Assembly (NCBI RefSeq): GCF_003937915.1
Contig: NZ_RHUM01000008.1
Coordinates: 51,631-115,630, forward strand
Origin: Erwinia sp. 198
GTDB taxonomy: Bacteria; Pseudomonadota; Gammaproteobacteria; Enterobacterales; Enterobacteriaceae
DNA length: 64,000 nucleotides
Direction: 5' to 3'
The notes beneath the pieces are model-generated. The model searched no databases. It worked only from the letters and a program-made list of their open reading frames with translations, and was not told the DNA's origin. The translations under genes and the position numbers were made by a program. Below are positions 15,331-23,774 of this stretch, piece after piece; position 1 is the first letter of the stretch; every line of letters begins with the position of its first letter.

Positions 15331-16632
15331 TCACACAGGGATAGTTCCGATTACCAGTGCTGCGATAAGCGCGCACACGCTCATGATCCAGACTTTCGTC
15401 ATAGAGTGCCTGATATGTTCATCAACGCGTAAATTGAGCAGACTCAGTCCGAGATGCGTGGCCGGTATAACCGGACTCAGCAGCAAGCCAATCTGTTCAG
15501 TAATGAGCATGGCAATCGTAACGTGCAGAGGCGACACGCCGAAGCTCTGGCCAAGGCCGACCGCGAGAGGTAACAGAGCAAAATAGAAAGCATCGGAACC
15601 TATCAGAATAACGATTGGCACGCTGAAGGCCGCGAGAATAAGATACAGATAGGGACCCAGGCTGGTGGGGAAGATTTCGGCGATCTCATTCACTAATACT
15701 TTAATAATGCCGGTATTTTGCAGAATGCCAACAAACACACCGATGGTTAAAAATATAACGATCACTGGAAATATTGTCAGGGCATACTCTTTTATTTTTT
15801 GTTGGGCTTTCTTTGCGTCAGGATAATTGATAATAACCGCTAGCGAAAAAACAATCATAAACAGATAATTGCCAGCAACCAGGCCTGATACCAGTATAAC
15901 AATGGTGGCAATAACTAATGCGAAGTTCAGTTTCAGCAACCAAGGATTATGATCTGTTTTGCAGGTGAGCATATCGGCGCGCATATGATGAAACTCATCC
16001 GGCGAAATGCCCGAGCCGCTTCTGTTTTCGACTTTCGCCATAAACCAGCACAGGATCACGCCGAGGACAAACAGAATCGCCTGGAGCGGGATCAGTCGGT
16101 AATAGACATCCAGAATATCCAGATGCGTCACCGCGATCGCTCTGTTGAGCGATCCGCCCCAGGGGGTGATCCCGGTGACGCCCACACCCACAGTGATCAA
16201 CAGTAACAGCGTCTTTTTACTGATGTTCATCTTCTCATAGATGGGCAGCAGGGCGGGTACCGTCACCAGCAGGGTGGCATACGCGTTACCGTCGAGACTG
16301 CAAATGGAGGCGATTACGAGGGTCGCGAGTAACACCGAAAACGTGGAGGGAGTAATGAAGCGCAGGATAAAGCGAACGATCACGTCGAACACCCCGGCTT
16401 CTTTCATCAGGGTAAAAAACATGGCGCTGAAGGCAACGAGCGTCGCGGTGCCCACCACAGATTTCAATCCTTGGGCAACATAGTCGCCTAACTCTTTAAA
16501 ACCGAAGCCACACACTAAGGCCGCAGCAGTAGGCAGGAGAATAAATAAGATGCTGGGAGGAAATATATTTTTCAGAAGACACCAGGTTAATATGACAAAC
16601 ATAACTATCCCGGTGATAAGCATAAGAGACAT
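15331..16632 (-). CDS. CitMHS/IT-superfamily carrier (first of two)
   Basis: A 433-residue inner-membrane carrier with about 12 hydrophobic helices. Its signature is CSLDGNAYATLLVTVPALLP in the first half and IGSDAFYFALLPLAVGLGQ in the second, a pattern shared by CitMHS-type carriers (divalent metal-citrate/H+ symport) and mirrored by the second carrier at 29553. It is the last gene of the otnK-otnC unit, 80 bp after otnC. Uptake of a citrate-like or other hydroxylated polycarboxylate is likely; the substrate is not determined. Confidence 0.85.
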   Translation of the reverse strand: MSLMLITGIVMFVILTWCLLKNIFPPSILFILLPTAAALVCGFGFKELGDYVAQGLKSVVGTATLVAFSAMFFTLMKEAGVFDVIVRFILRFITPSTFSVLLATLVIASICSLDGNAYATLLVTVPALLPIYEKMNISKKTLLLLITVGVGVTGITPWGGSLNRAIAVTHLDILDVYYRLIPLQAILFVLGVILCWFMAKVENRSGSGISPDEFHHMRADMLTCKTDHNPWLLKLNFALVIATIVILVSGLVAGNYLFMIVFSLAVIINYPDAKKAQQKIKEYALTIFPVIVIFLTIGVFVGILQNTGIIKVLVNEIAEIFPTSLGPYLYLILAAFSVPIVILIGSDAFYFALLPLAVGLGQSFGVSPLHVTIAMLITEQIGLLLSPVIPATHLGLSLLNLRVDEHIRHSMTKVWIMSVCALIAALVIGTIPV

Positions 16633-16663
16633 AGGCGACCTTATTATAATTTGGGTGACACAG

Positions 16664-16695
16664 GCAGGGTAAACCCTGCGTAATATATTACGCAG
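16664..16695. promoter_or_regulatory. Two overlapping, mutually exclusive stem-loops between otnC and the carrier gene
   Basis: Stem A is GCAGGGT (16664-16670) with ACCCTGC (16673-16679). Stem B is a perfect 20-bp palindrome CTGCGTAATATATTACGCAG (16676-16695). They share CTGC, so only one can form in RNA. It could be an mRNA-processing or attenuation site between the cistrons, or an operator; no T-run follows. Confidence 0.4.
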
Positions 16696-16712
16696 AGGCT
16701 TTCAATTATTAT

Positions 16713-17351
16713 TTACTTCATATTAAACGTGGCGTTAAGCTCGTCGACATTTTCCTGGGTCAGAGTATTCATACCAAAAGGCTTAAGCATGAAATAAAGT
16801 TTTGCCGTCTCCTCTAATTCTTCGGCATTAAATACCGCCTCACGGATATCTTTTCCAGAAATAATAGGGCCGTGATTGGCCAGAAGAATGGAATTATGTT
16901 CCGCCGCCAGTTTTTCAACATGCTCCGCAATCAGCGGTGAACCCGGACGAATATAAGGCACAACGGGAAGTTTACCCACGCGCATTACGTAATAGGGGGT
17001 AATCGGGGGTAGGGCATTTTCAGGATCGATACCTGGCAGGCACGACAGGGCGGTTAGCCAGGGAGAGTGCAGGTGAACGATGCCGCCGCATTGCGGGCGC
17101 TGGCGGTACATGGCGAGATGCATCAGCACCTCTTTTGAAGCTTTCTGCCCGGACAGGAGCTCACCCTGCATGGTGACTTTACTCAGCGCGTCCGCATCAA
17201 GATCGCCAAAGCTTGAGTTCGTTGGGGTCGCCAGAATATTGCCGTCCGGAAGCTTCAGACTGATATTACCCGCGCCGCCGCTGCTGTATCCGCGTTCAAA
17301 CATGGAACGTGCATAGCGAACCATATCCTCTCTAAACTGTTTTTCACTCAT
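16713..17351 (-). CDS. otnC: 3-oxo-tetronate 4-phosphate decarboxylase (class II aldolase fold)
   Basis: A 212-residue protein of the class II aldolase/adducin family. It has the GGAGNISLKLPDGNILATPT substrate loop, the metal ligands in GIVHLHSPWLTALS (HxH) and the third His in ILLANHGPI, and Glu in KEVLMHLAMY. OtnC decarboxylates 3-oxo-tetronate 4-phosphate to dihydroxyacetone phosphate in the otn pathway for C4 sugar acids. ATG 17351 overlaps the otnK stop by 8 bp, which supports that assignment; a longer upstream reading is within otnK and spurious. Confidence 0.88.
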   Translation of the reverse strand: MSEKQFREDMVRYARSMFERGYSSGGAGNISLKLPDGNILATPTNSSFGDLDADALSKVTMQGELLSGQKASKEVLMHLAMYRQRPQCGGIVHLHSPWLTALSCLPGIDPENALPPITPYYVMRVGKLPVVPYIRPGSPLIAEHVEKLAAEHNSILLANHGPIISGKDIREAVFNAEELEETAKLYFMLKPFGMNTLTQENVDELNATFNMK

Positions 17352-18603
17352 GATAATGTTCCTGTGCTTTCTGGAAGAAATCCTGGCTACCAAAGTTCCC
17401 GGATTTGAGAATGACCCACTGCTGTTTGTTGAGAACCTGGGTCCAGGGCACGCCCGGCGCGACCGGCTCGCCAATGACCATCCCCTCAATGTTTAAACCC
17501 TGCGTTACCGCGCCGGAGGTTTCGCCTCCCGCGACAATAAACTTATTAAAACCTGCCCGGGTCAGCGACTTGGCCAGCGAAGAGAAGAAGGTCTCGATCC
17601 GGTCGCTGATGTATTCAGCGCCGTAGTGCTTCTGAATCAGCTCGATGATTTGCGGTGGCTGGGTGGCATAAACCATCGGCGCCAGGTGATCACTGGCGTG
17701 GGCGATCACCCATTGCGACACAAACTCCAGGTAAGCGGGATCCTGAATGATTTTTTCCACGTCCAGCGCCAGCGAGGAGGCGCGCTGCTGATAGAAATCG
17801 ACCTGCTGATTGGTCATAGCCGAGCAGCTGCCTGAGAGCACGACGCTGGCCCCGCGGGCATCAATGTGCATGGCCTGTTTTCCGGACAGCGCGCGGTGTT
17901 CGTCCAGAGCGGCGATGGCGTAACCCAGTCCGGCGGCACCGGTCACCAGCGGGAAGTTCGCCGTAACCCGGGCGACAGTCAACAGATCCTGATTATCAAG
18001 AACGTCGAAGATGAAATAACGGGCCTTGTTCGCCAGCTGAGTTTCAATCTCACGCGCTAGCTCGTCCGGGTGGTTTTTCACTTTATCGAGATTAATCATA
18101 CCGCACAGCCCCACCGACTGCGCCTCCATCAGCTTTTTCAGGGAAGAATGCTTCATTGGCGTGACGGGATGGTGCTCCATGCCGCTTTCATTAAGCAGTT
18201 CTCCCTTAACGAACAGATGGCCATGCACAATGGTGCGGCCATTATCCGGAACCGCCGGGCAGACGAGGGTTGCAGGGGTATTCAGGAACTTCATCAGCGC
18301 ATCGGTCACCGGGCCGATGTTGCCCTGAGCAGTCGAGTCAAAGGTTGAGCAATATTTAAAAAGCTGTCGCTGGCATCCCTGTGCCTGCAGCCACGCCGAA
18401 GCCGATAAAGACAGTTCCACCGCCTCATTGACCGGGATGGAACGGCTTTTCAGGGCAATCACAATGGCATCGGTATCCTGCGCGTCGAATGCTTCCGAAG
18501 GCACGCCATTAAAAAGCACCACTTTCCAGCCTGCATTGACCATAAAACTGGCAATGTCGGTGGCTCCGGTAAAGTCATCGGCGATAACACCTAACTTAGT
18601 CAT
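17344..18603 (-). CDS. otnK: 3-oxo-tetronate kinase
   Basis: A 419-residue kinase of the OtnK/DUF1537 (four-carbon acid sugar kinase) family. N-terminal LGVIADDFTGATDIASFMVN binds substrate; the C-terminal half has the nucleotide region SGSCSAMTNQQVDFY and VAGGETSGAVTQGL. It phosphorylates 3-oxo-tetronate (from oxidised threonate or erythronate-like acids) for OtnC. ATG 18603 has GAGGAG six bases upstream. A 24-bp inverted repeat (18639-18662) lies in the promoter, shared with four other sites in the cluster. No otnI or ltnD dehydrogenase gene of the usual pathway accompanies it, so the oxidising step may be done by the SDR or IPMDH-family protein nearby. Confidence 0.88.
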   Translation of the reverse strand: MTKLGVIADDFTGATDIASFMVNAGWKVVLFNGVPSEAFDAQDTDAIVIALKSRSIPVNEAVELSLSASAWLQAQGCQRQLFKYCSTFDSTAQGNIGPVTDALMKFLNTPATLVCPAVPDNGRTIVHGHLFVKGELLNESGMEHHPVTPMKHSSLKKLMEAQSVGLCGMINLDKVKNHPDELAREIETQLANKARYFIFDVLDNQDLLTVARVTANFPLVTGAAGLGYAIAALDEHRALSGKQAMHIDARGASVVLSGSCSAMTNQQVDFYQQRASSLALDVEKIIQDPAYLEFVSQWVIAHASDHLAPMVYATQPPQIIELIQKHYGAEYISDRIETFFSSLAKSLTRAGFNKFIVAGGETSGAVTQGLNIEGMVIGEPVAPGVPWTQVLNKQQWVILKSGNFGSQDFFQKAQEHYHE

Positions 18604-18638
18604 GTTCACTCCTCACAAACCCGTTGATGCCGCTATAC

Positions 18639-18662
18639 TGCTTTTATACATCTATAAATGCA
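18639..18662. promoter_or_regulatory. Operator-like inverted repeat, site 1 (otnK promoter)
   Basis: TGCTTTT-N10-AAATGCA, one base from the consensus TGCATTT-N10-AAATGCA, 36 bp upstream of the otnK start. Confidence 0.75.
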
Positions 18663-18873
18663 AATGCGCGGTTTGTTAAAACGTGGTTAAGATCACATTT
18701 TTTGCCGCTAATTAAAAAGCCCATCCGCCTGTGGCGTGAATGGCCCTGAGTTAGCAGTTTCAGACGATTTAAGACGTAAGAATTTGCTATTTGCAAGTGC
18801 ATGAAAGGTAAACGAAATGCTAAATCCAAAAAGATTTATCAGATAAATGTGATCTCCATCACCTTACCTTATA

Positions 18874-18897
18874 TGCATTTATTGATATAAAAATGCA
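18874..18897. promoter_or_regulatory. Operator-like inverted repeat, site 2 (IPMDH-family operon promoter)
   Basis: TGCATTT-N10-AAATGCA, perfect arms, ending 31 bp before the start codon at 18928. Confidence 0.8.
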
Positions 18898-18927
18898 ATC
18901 TAAAGCAAACAACCTATTGGAGTTTTT

Positions 18928-19998
18928 ATGCGCATTCTGGTTCTTCCATGTGACGGTATCGGTCCTGAAATCACCTCAGCAGCAGTAACGGTGCTGAATT
19001 CACTGGATAAAGCCTTCGGACTGGGTTTTGAGTTTGATTACGAAGACGTAGGCTTTAAGAGCCTGGAAAAATATGGCACCACGCTTCGTCAGGAGTCTTT
19101 AGACAAAGCGAAAACCTATGATGGCATCATCCTCGGCACTCAGTCCCACGCGGACTATCCCGTTCCTGAAAAGGGTGGCCGTAACGTCTCGGCGGGCTTC
19201 CGTATCGGTCTGGATCTTTATGCGAACGTGCGTCCGGCACGCACGCGTCCGTTCCTGACGTCGAACATGAAAGAGGGCAAAACCATGGATCTGGTGATCA
19301 TGCGTGAAGCCACGGAAGGTTTTTATCCGGATCGTAATATGACCCGCGGCTGGGGCGAAGTGATGCCGAGCCCGGATATGGCGCTGTCCACCCGCAAAAT
19401 CACCCGCCATTGCTCCGAGCGTATCGCGCGTAAAGCCTTTGAGCTGGCGATGCAGCGCAAGAAAAAAGTGACGGCTATCCACAAAGCCAACAGCTTCCAT
19501 ATGACGGATGGTCTGTTCCTCGAAGCCGTGCGCACTGTGGCGAAAGAGTTCCCGGAAGTGCAGCTGGATGACCTGCTGGTGGATGCCTCCACCGCGCACC
19601 TGGTGCGTAACCCGGAACGTTTCGACGTGCTGGTAGCCACCAACTTCTACGGCGACATCATCAGCGATCTGGCAAGCGAACTCTCCGGCAGCCTGGGCCT
19701 GGCGGGCTCCATTATGGCCAGTGACACCCACTGCTGTGCCCAGGCGCAGCACGGTTCCGCGCCGGATATCCAGAATCAGGACAAAGCCAACCCGGTCTCA
19801 ATGATCCTCTCTGCAGCGATGATGCTGGCCTGGTATGCCGAAAAGCATAACCAGCCGAAATTCCTGAAAGCAGCCGATGAAATCAACCGTGCGGTGGATG
19901 AAGTGCTGGAGAACCCGGCTACCCGCACTCCAGATCTGGGCGGCACCTGCGGCACTAAGGCATTTGCGGAAAAAGTGGCAGCGGCTATTCGCTCCTGA
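18928..19998 (+). CDS. Isocitrate/isopropylmalate dehydrogenase family enzyme
   Basis: A 356-residue NAD(P)-dependent beta-decarboxylating dehydrogenase. N-terminal ILVLPCDGIGPEITSAAVTV is the family entry. Substrate-site Arg residues lie in LYANVRPARTRPFL and REATEGFY; the metal and cofactor region is ATNFYGDIISDLASELSGSL, with Asp ligands. It differs from LeuB and Icd by lacking their marker strings and resembles the tartrate dehydrogenase/decarboxylase (TtuC/DmlA) side of the family. Probable role: oxidising a 2-hydroxyacid with or without decarboxylation in the pathway encoded here. First gene of the plus-strand operon, ribosome site TTGGAG. Confidence 0.85.
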   Translation: MRILVLPCDGIGPEITSAAVTVLNSLDKAFGLGFEFDYEDVGFKSLEKYGTTLRQESLDKAKTYDGIILGTQSHADYPVPEKGGRNVSAGFRIGLDLYANVRPARTRPFLTSNMKEGKTMDLVIMREATEGFYPDRNMTRGWGEVMPSPDMALSTRKITRHCSERIARKAFELAMQRKKKVTAIHKANSFHMTDGLFLEAVRTVAKEFPEVQLDDLLVDASTAHLVRNPERFDVLVATNFYGDIISDLASELSGSLGLAGSIMASDTHCCAQAQHGSAPDIQNQDKANPVSMILSAAMMLAWYAEKHNQPKFLKAADEINRAVDEVLENPATRTPDLGGTCGTKAFAEKVAAAIRS

Positions 19999-20049
19999 GT
20001 TGGGGTTGTGGCTGCCCGAATACGGGCAGCCTGTTATCTGGAGAGAGCC

Positions 20050-20703
20050 ATGAGCCAACGTATCGTCCTGATCCACGCCACCCCGCTGGCTGTGGCACCG
20101 ATCAATGACACTTTTAAACTGCTGTGGCCGGAAGTTGAAGTCAGCAATCTGCTGGACGGCGCCCTGAGCGTGGATCGCGCGAAAGAGGCCACGCTTACCC
20201 CGCGTCTGTATCAGCGTATCGATGCCTTAGTGGACTATGCCCTCAGCATTGATGCCGCCGCGGTGCTGTTTACCTGTTCGGCCTTCGGTGCCGCTATAGA
20301 GGCCAGCGCGCAAGGTAAAACCTTACCTGTGCTCAAGCCTAATGAAGCCATGTTCGAGGATGCGCTTGGAAAAGGGCGCAATATCGTCATGCTCGCCACC
20401 TTTGGGCCTGCCGTGAAAGGAATGGAGGAGGAGTTCAGGGAGCTGGCTGCGGCGCGTCAGGTTGATGCCACGCTGACCAGCTACGTGGTGCCGGGCGCCC
20501 GTGATGCCCTGAATGCCGGTAACGCCCACCTGCATAACCAGCTGATTGTCGAAGCGGCCATGCAGCACCAGCACGCCGACGCCATTCTGCTGGCGCATTT
20601 CTCGATGGAGATCGCTTACCCGCAGGTCAGTTCCGCCGTCTCCTGTGCGGTGTTAAGTAGCCCGCAGTCCGCGGTAAATAAGTTAAAGCGGGTGATGAAT
20701 TAA
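20050..20703 (+). CDS. Asp/Glu racemase-superfamily protein
   Basis: A 217-residue protein. The first catalytic-Cys region is AAAVLFTCSAFGAAIEASA; the second half has MLATFGPAVKGMEEEF and ILLAHFSMEIAYPQV. In racemases of this fold two Cys act as acid-base pair; here the second position seems not to be Cys in the usual context (AHFSM), so it may act like a single-Cys arylmalonate decarboxylase-type or maleate isomerase-type enzyme. ATG 20050 has GGAGAG. It lies between the dehydrogenase and lactonase genes, so a decarboxylation or isomerisation step is plausible. Confidence 0.7.
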   Translation: MSQRIVLIHATPLAVAPINDTFKLLWPEVEVSNLLDGALSVDRAKEATLTPRLYQRIDALVDYALSIDAAAVLFTCSAFGAAIEASAQGKTLPVLKPNEAMFEDALGKGRNIVMLATFGPAVKGMEEEFRELAAARQVDATLTSYVVPGARDALNAGNAHLHNQLIVEAAMQHQHADAILLAHFSMEIAYPQVSSAVSCAVLSSPQSAVNKLKRVMN

Positions 20704-20704
20704 C

Positions 20705-21592
20705 GTGTTGCGTGAGAAACCAGGGGCAGAGTGTAAATACAGCCATGTGGCGTCTCTGCCCGAAGTCGTATTACCCGCGAATAGTTGTGACTGCCACCAT
20801 CATATTTTTGACCGGCGTTTTCCCTATGCGCCGGACGATAAGCGCAATTTACCCGATGCCACTGTCAGTGATTATCGCGTGTTTAAACACTGGCTGGGTT
20901 TTACGCGTCACGTGCTGGTTCAGCCTTCCTCGTACGGTGCAGATAACCGCTGTTTGATCGATGCGCTGCAGTCTTTTGGTCCGGTGGCGCGCGGCGAAGC
21001 CGTGGTCACCGATACCGTCAGTGACGCTGAGCTGGACAGCCTCGCGGCAGCGGGGGTGACCGGGATCCGCTTCAATTTTGGCGCGGGCAGTATCACCACG
21101 AAAGAGATGCTGCTACCGCTGGCATCCCGGGTGGCTGAACGTGGATGGCATGTGCAGATCCATGCCACTGCTGACCAGTTGTGGGCCCTGCGCGCCTTGT
21201 TGAAACAGATCCCCGGCAGGCTGGTCGTCGACCATTTCTTTCGACTGCCGCAGCCGGAACCGATGTCCCATGCCGCCTGGCAACTTGCCTGGGACTTAAT
21301 AGGGACAGGGCGCTGCTGGGTAAAATTGTCAGCCCTTTACCATCAGTCGCAACGGGATGATGTGTTTGATATGGCTGATGTGATGAAAGGTTTTTTGCAT
21401 GAAGCCACCGAACGCGTGCTGTGGGGAAGCGACTGGCCGCACCCAAACCTTATTAGCGCAAATAAGAACATGCCAGATGATGCCCTGATTCTCTCCAGGA
21501 TCTTTCACTGGGCAAGTAATGACCGGGTCCGGCAGAGATTATTTGTCGATAACCCGTCTGAACTCTATGGATTTAACTCTTCGTCTTCATGA
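20705..21592 (+). CDS. Amidohydrolase-family lactonase (LigI / galactarolactone isomerase-like)
   Basis: A 295-residue member of the amidohydrolase superfamily group that includes 2-pyrone-4,6-dicarboxylate lactonase (LigI) and D-galactarolactone isomerase. Visible: metal-type motif CDCHHHIFD near the N-terminus, HVLVQPSSYG, GVTGIRFNFGAG, VQIHAT, VVDHFFR and the terminal ERVLWGSDWPHPN with the catalytic Asp. These enzymes open or migrate lactone rings of sugar diacids or pyrones. Translation begins at GTG 20705, one base after the previous stop codon. Its stop overlaps the next gene (ATGA). Confidence 0.8.
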   Translation: MLREKPGAECKYSHVASLPEVVLPANSCDCHHHIFDRRFPYAPDDKRNLPDATVSDYRVFKHWLGFTRHVLVQPSSYGADNRCLIDALQSFGPVARGEAVVTDTVSDAELDSLAAAGVTGIRFNFGAGSITTKEMLLPLASRVAERGWHVQIHATADQLWALRALLKQIPGRLVVDHFFRLPQPEPMSHAAWQLAWDLIGTGRCWVKLSALYHQSQRDDVFDMADVMKGFLHEATERVLWGSDWPHPNLISANKNMPDDALILSRIFHWASNDRVRQRLFVDNPSELYGFNSSSS

Positions 21593-22986
21593 TAAGGCTG
21601 AAAAGAATGACAACTCCTGACTCTGCTCCAACAAAAAAGAGACCCACACATTATCGCTATATGATTTTGCTGATGGTGTTCTTCAGTATCGCCTTAAACC
21701 ACGGCGATCGCGCCACGTTCTCCATTGCCGGAACCGATATGGTCAAAGCCGCTGGCCTGGACATTGTGGCGCTGGGTTATCTGATTTCCACCTTTACCTG
21801 GGCGTACGTGCTTGGGCAGTATCCGGGCGGCTGGTTACTCGATCGTTTTGGTTCAAAAAGGGTGCTGGTTACCGGGGTCTTTACGTGGTCACTTTTTGTC
21901 TTTCTGGTGGGGTTCAGCACCTCTTTTGACAACGTCTGGGTTACCCGCGTCATGATTTTCGGGTTTATTTTTATGATGGGGTTGATTGAAGCACCGACCC
22001 TGCCTGCTAACTCGCGCTTTCTTGCCGCCTGGTTCCCGGCGCGCGAACGCGGCAAAGCGTCCGGCTTTACTACGGCCGCGCAGTACTTCGCGCTGGTGGT
22101 CTTTTTACCTCTGATGGGATGGTTCTCCTACAGCTACGGTTGGGAATCGGTGTTCTGGTTTATGGGCGGGCTGGGGATCCTGGTCTCACTCCTGATGCAC
22201 AAGGTGCTTGCCGATACCCCGAAGGTCCATCCGCTGGTCAACAGTCAAGAGCTGGATTACATCCAGTCGGGCGGCGGCCTGACCAACCTGAAGGCCAGCA
22301 AAAAGGGCGACACTGCGGGCAAGGGCTACACCCGAAAATTACTGACCAACCGGCTGGCGCTTGGGGTCTATATGGGGCAGTTCTTCTTTACCGTGCTCTC
22401 GTACTTCTTCCTGACCTGGTTCCCGGTCTATCTGGTTCACGATCGCGGGATGACCATTCTGAAAGCCGGGTTCGTCGCCTCGTTACCTGCGCTGTGCGGC
22501 TGCGCCGGGGCGCTGCTGGGGGGCGTGCTGTCCGATTATATGCTTTCCCGTGGCTTTAGCCTCTCCGCGGCCCGCAAAACGCCGATTGTGATTGGTATGC
22601 TGCTGGCCGTCAGTATGGTGATCTGTAACTACGTGGACTCGGCCTGGATTGTGGTGGCGATCATGTCTCTGGCCTTCTTCGGCAAAGGATTCGGGGCGAT
22701 GGGATGGTGCGTGGTGTCCGACTTCTCCCCGAAAGAGGCGATCGGCTTAAGCGGCGGGCTGTTTAATATGATCGGTAATATTTCGGGGATCTTCACGCCG
22801 ATTATCATTGCCTACATTATTAAAGACACCGGCTCCTTTAATGGCGCGCTGATTTTCGTTGGGGTCTGCGCTTTCCTGAATTTGTGCTGTTATTTATTCG
22901 TCGCCGGTAAAATCCAGCGCCTGAGTTTTGACACCAACCAGCCTGACCACAACCGTCTTCCGGAGGAGCCGCATGTCACGCATTGA
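21589..22986 (+). CDS. MFS anion:cation symporter (GudP-like)
   Basis: A 465-residue major facilitator with 12 predicted helices, of the ACS family that carries glucarate, galactarate and related acids. Typical marks: FFSIALNHGDRATFSIAGTD, GGWLLDRFGSKRVLV between helices 2 and 3, and FPARERGKASGFTTAAQYFA. It overlaps the lactonase stop (ATGA); ATG 21607 is an alternative with a weak AAGG site. A second transporter type beside the CitMHS carriers suggests uptake of more than one related acid. Confidence 0.88.
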   Translation: MIRLKRMTTPDSAPTKKRPTHYRYMILLMVFFSIALNHGDRATFSIAGTDMVKAAGLDIVALGYLISTFTWAYVLGQYPGGWLLDRFGSKRVLVTGVFTWSLFVFLVGFSTSFDNVWVTRVMIFGFIFMMGLIEAPTLPANSRFLAAWFPARERGKASGFTTAAQYFALVVFLPLMGWFSYSYGWESVFWFMGGLGILVSLLMHKVLADTPKVHPLVNSQELDYIQSGGGLTNLKASKKGDTAGKGYTRKLLTNRLALGVYMGQFFFTVLSYFFLTWFPVYLVHDRGMTILKAGFVASLPALCGCAGALLGGVLSDYMLSRGFSLSAARKTPIVIGMLLAVSMVICNYVDSAWIVVAIMSLAFFGKGFGAMGWCVVSDFSPKEAIGLSGGLFNMIGNISGIFTPIIIAYIIKDTGSFNGALIFVGVCAFLNLCCYLFVAGKIQRLSFDTNQPDHNRLPEEPHVTH

Positions 22987-23650
22987 ACCCCTACGTTTCG
23001 CTATTAATCTGGGCAATGCCGTACTGGCGAAAGTATTGCCGGACGGCAGTCCGGGCGGTATTACCGTTGAACTGGCGCATAAAGTCACGGCGGAATGGGG
23101 CAGAGAGGCGCAGTTCAAAACCTATCCGACCGCCGGAAAGGTGGTGGATGACGCGCAGAAAGGGCTATGGGATATCGCGTTCCTGGCGGTCGATCCTCAG
23201 CGTGAAGAGGTGCTGCACTTTACCCAGCCGTATATCCAGATCCAGGGAACCGTTCTGGTTAACGACAACAGCCCGTGGCAGAGCGTGGCGGAGATGGACA
23301 ACATCGGAGTGGTGATCAACGTCGGTAAAGGGGCGGCCTACGACCTTCATCTGACGCGGCAGCTAAAAAACGCCACGCTGAACCGGCTCGCCTCATCTCA
23401 GGCCGCTATCGATGCGTTTCTGAATGGCGAAGGGGATATGGCTGCCGGTATTCGACAGCCACTGGAACGAGCAGCCGCGGAACATCCCGGATACCGGGTG
23501 TTGCCGGACAATTTTGGGCAGATAAACCAGGCTATCTGCGTTCCGCGGGGTAATGAAAAACGTTACCAGGATCTCGTTGCGCTCCTGACCCGATGGCAGG
23601 CGGACGGCAGCGTGCAGCAGATTATTGACAGAGAATTAGCCGTTTCGTGA
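22973..23650 (+). CDS. Substrate-binding-protein-like protein without signal peptide
   Basis: A 225-residue protein with the fold of family-3 solute-binding proteins: GGITVELAHKVTAEWGREAQ, GLWDIAFLAVDPQREEVLHF, FTQPYIQIQGTVLVN and GEGDMAAGIRQPL are the usual ligand-site strings. There is no leader peptide: it begins MSRIEPLRFAINLGNAVLAK with ATG 22973 after GGAGGAG, overlapping the end of the MFS gene. No ABC transporter genes accompany it. It would stay in the cytoplasm, perhaps as a sensor or an enzyme of this fold. Confidence 0.75.
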   Translation: MSRIEPLRFAINLGNAVLAKVLPDGSPGGITVELAHKVTAEWGREAQFKTYPTAGKVVDDAQKGLWDIAFLAVDPQREEVLHFTQPYIQIQGTVLVNDNSPWQSVAEMDNIGVVINVGKGAAYDLHLTRQLKNATLNRLASSQAAIDAFLNGEGDMAAGIRQPLERAAAEHPGYRVLPDNFGQINQAICVPRGNEKRYQDLVALLTRWQADGSVQQIIDRELAVS

Positions 23651-23660
23651 TGCCCTTTTT

Positions 23661-23683
23661 AGCGTTCTCGATACGAGAACGCT
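23661..23683. promoter_or_regulatory. Perfect inverted repeat before the aconitase-like gene
   Basis: 10-bp arms AGCGTTCTCG / CGAGAACGCT around a 3-nt centre, 11 bp after the previous stop and 91 bp before the next start. No T-run follows (atcttatc), so it may be an operator or an mRNA-processing stem rather than a full terminator. Confidence 0.5.
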
Positions 23684-23774
23684 ATCTTATCAAAAGTTCA
23701 ATTTTCACCCCATCCCGGGCATGGCAACGTTATCCACTCAGGAACATAACAATACTGCTGTGACGGAAGGTTCT

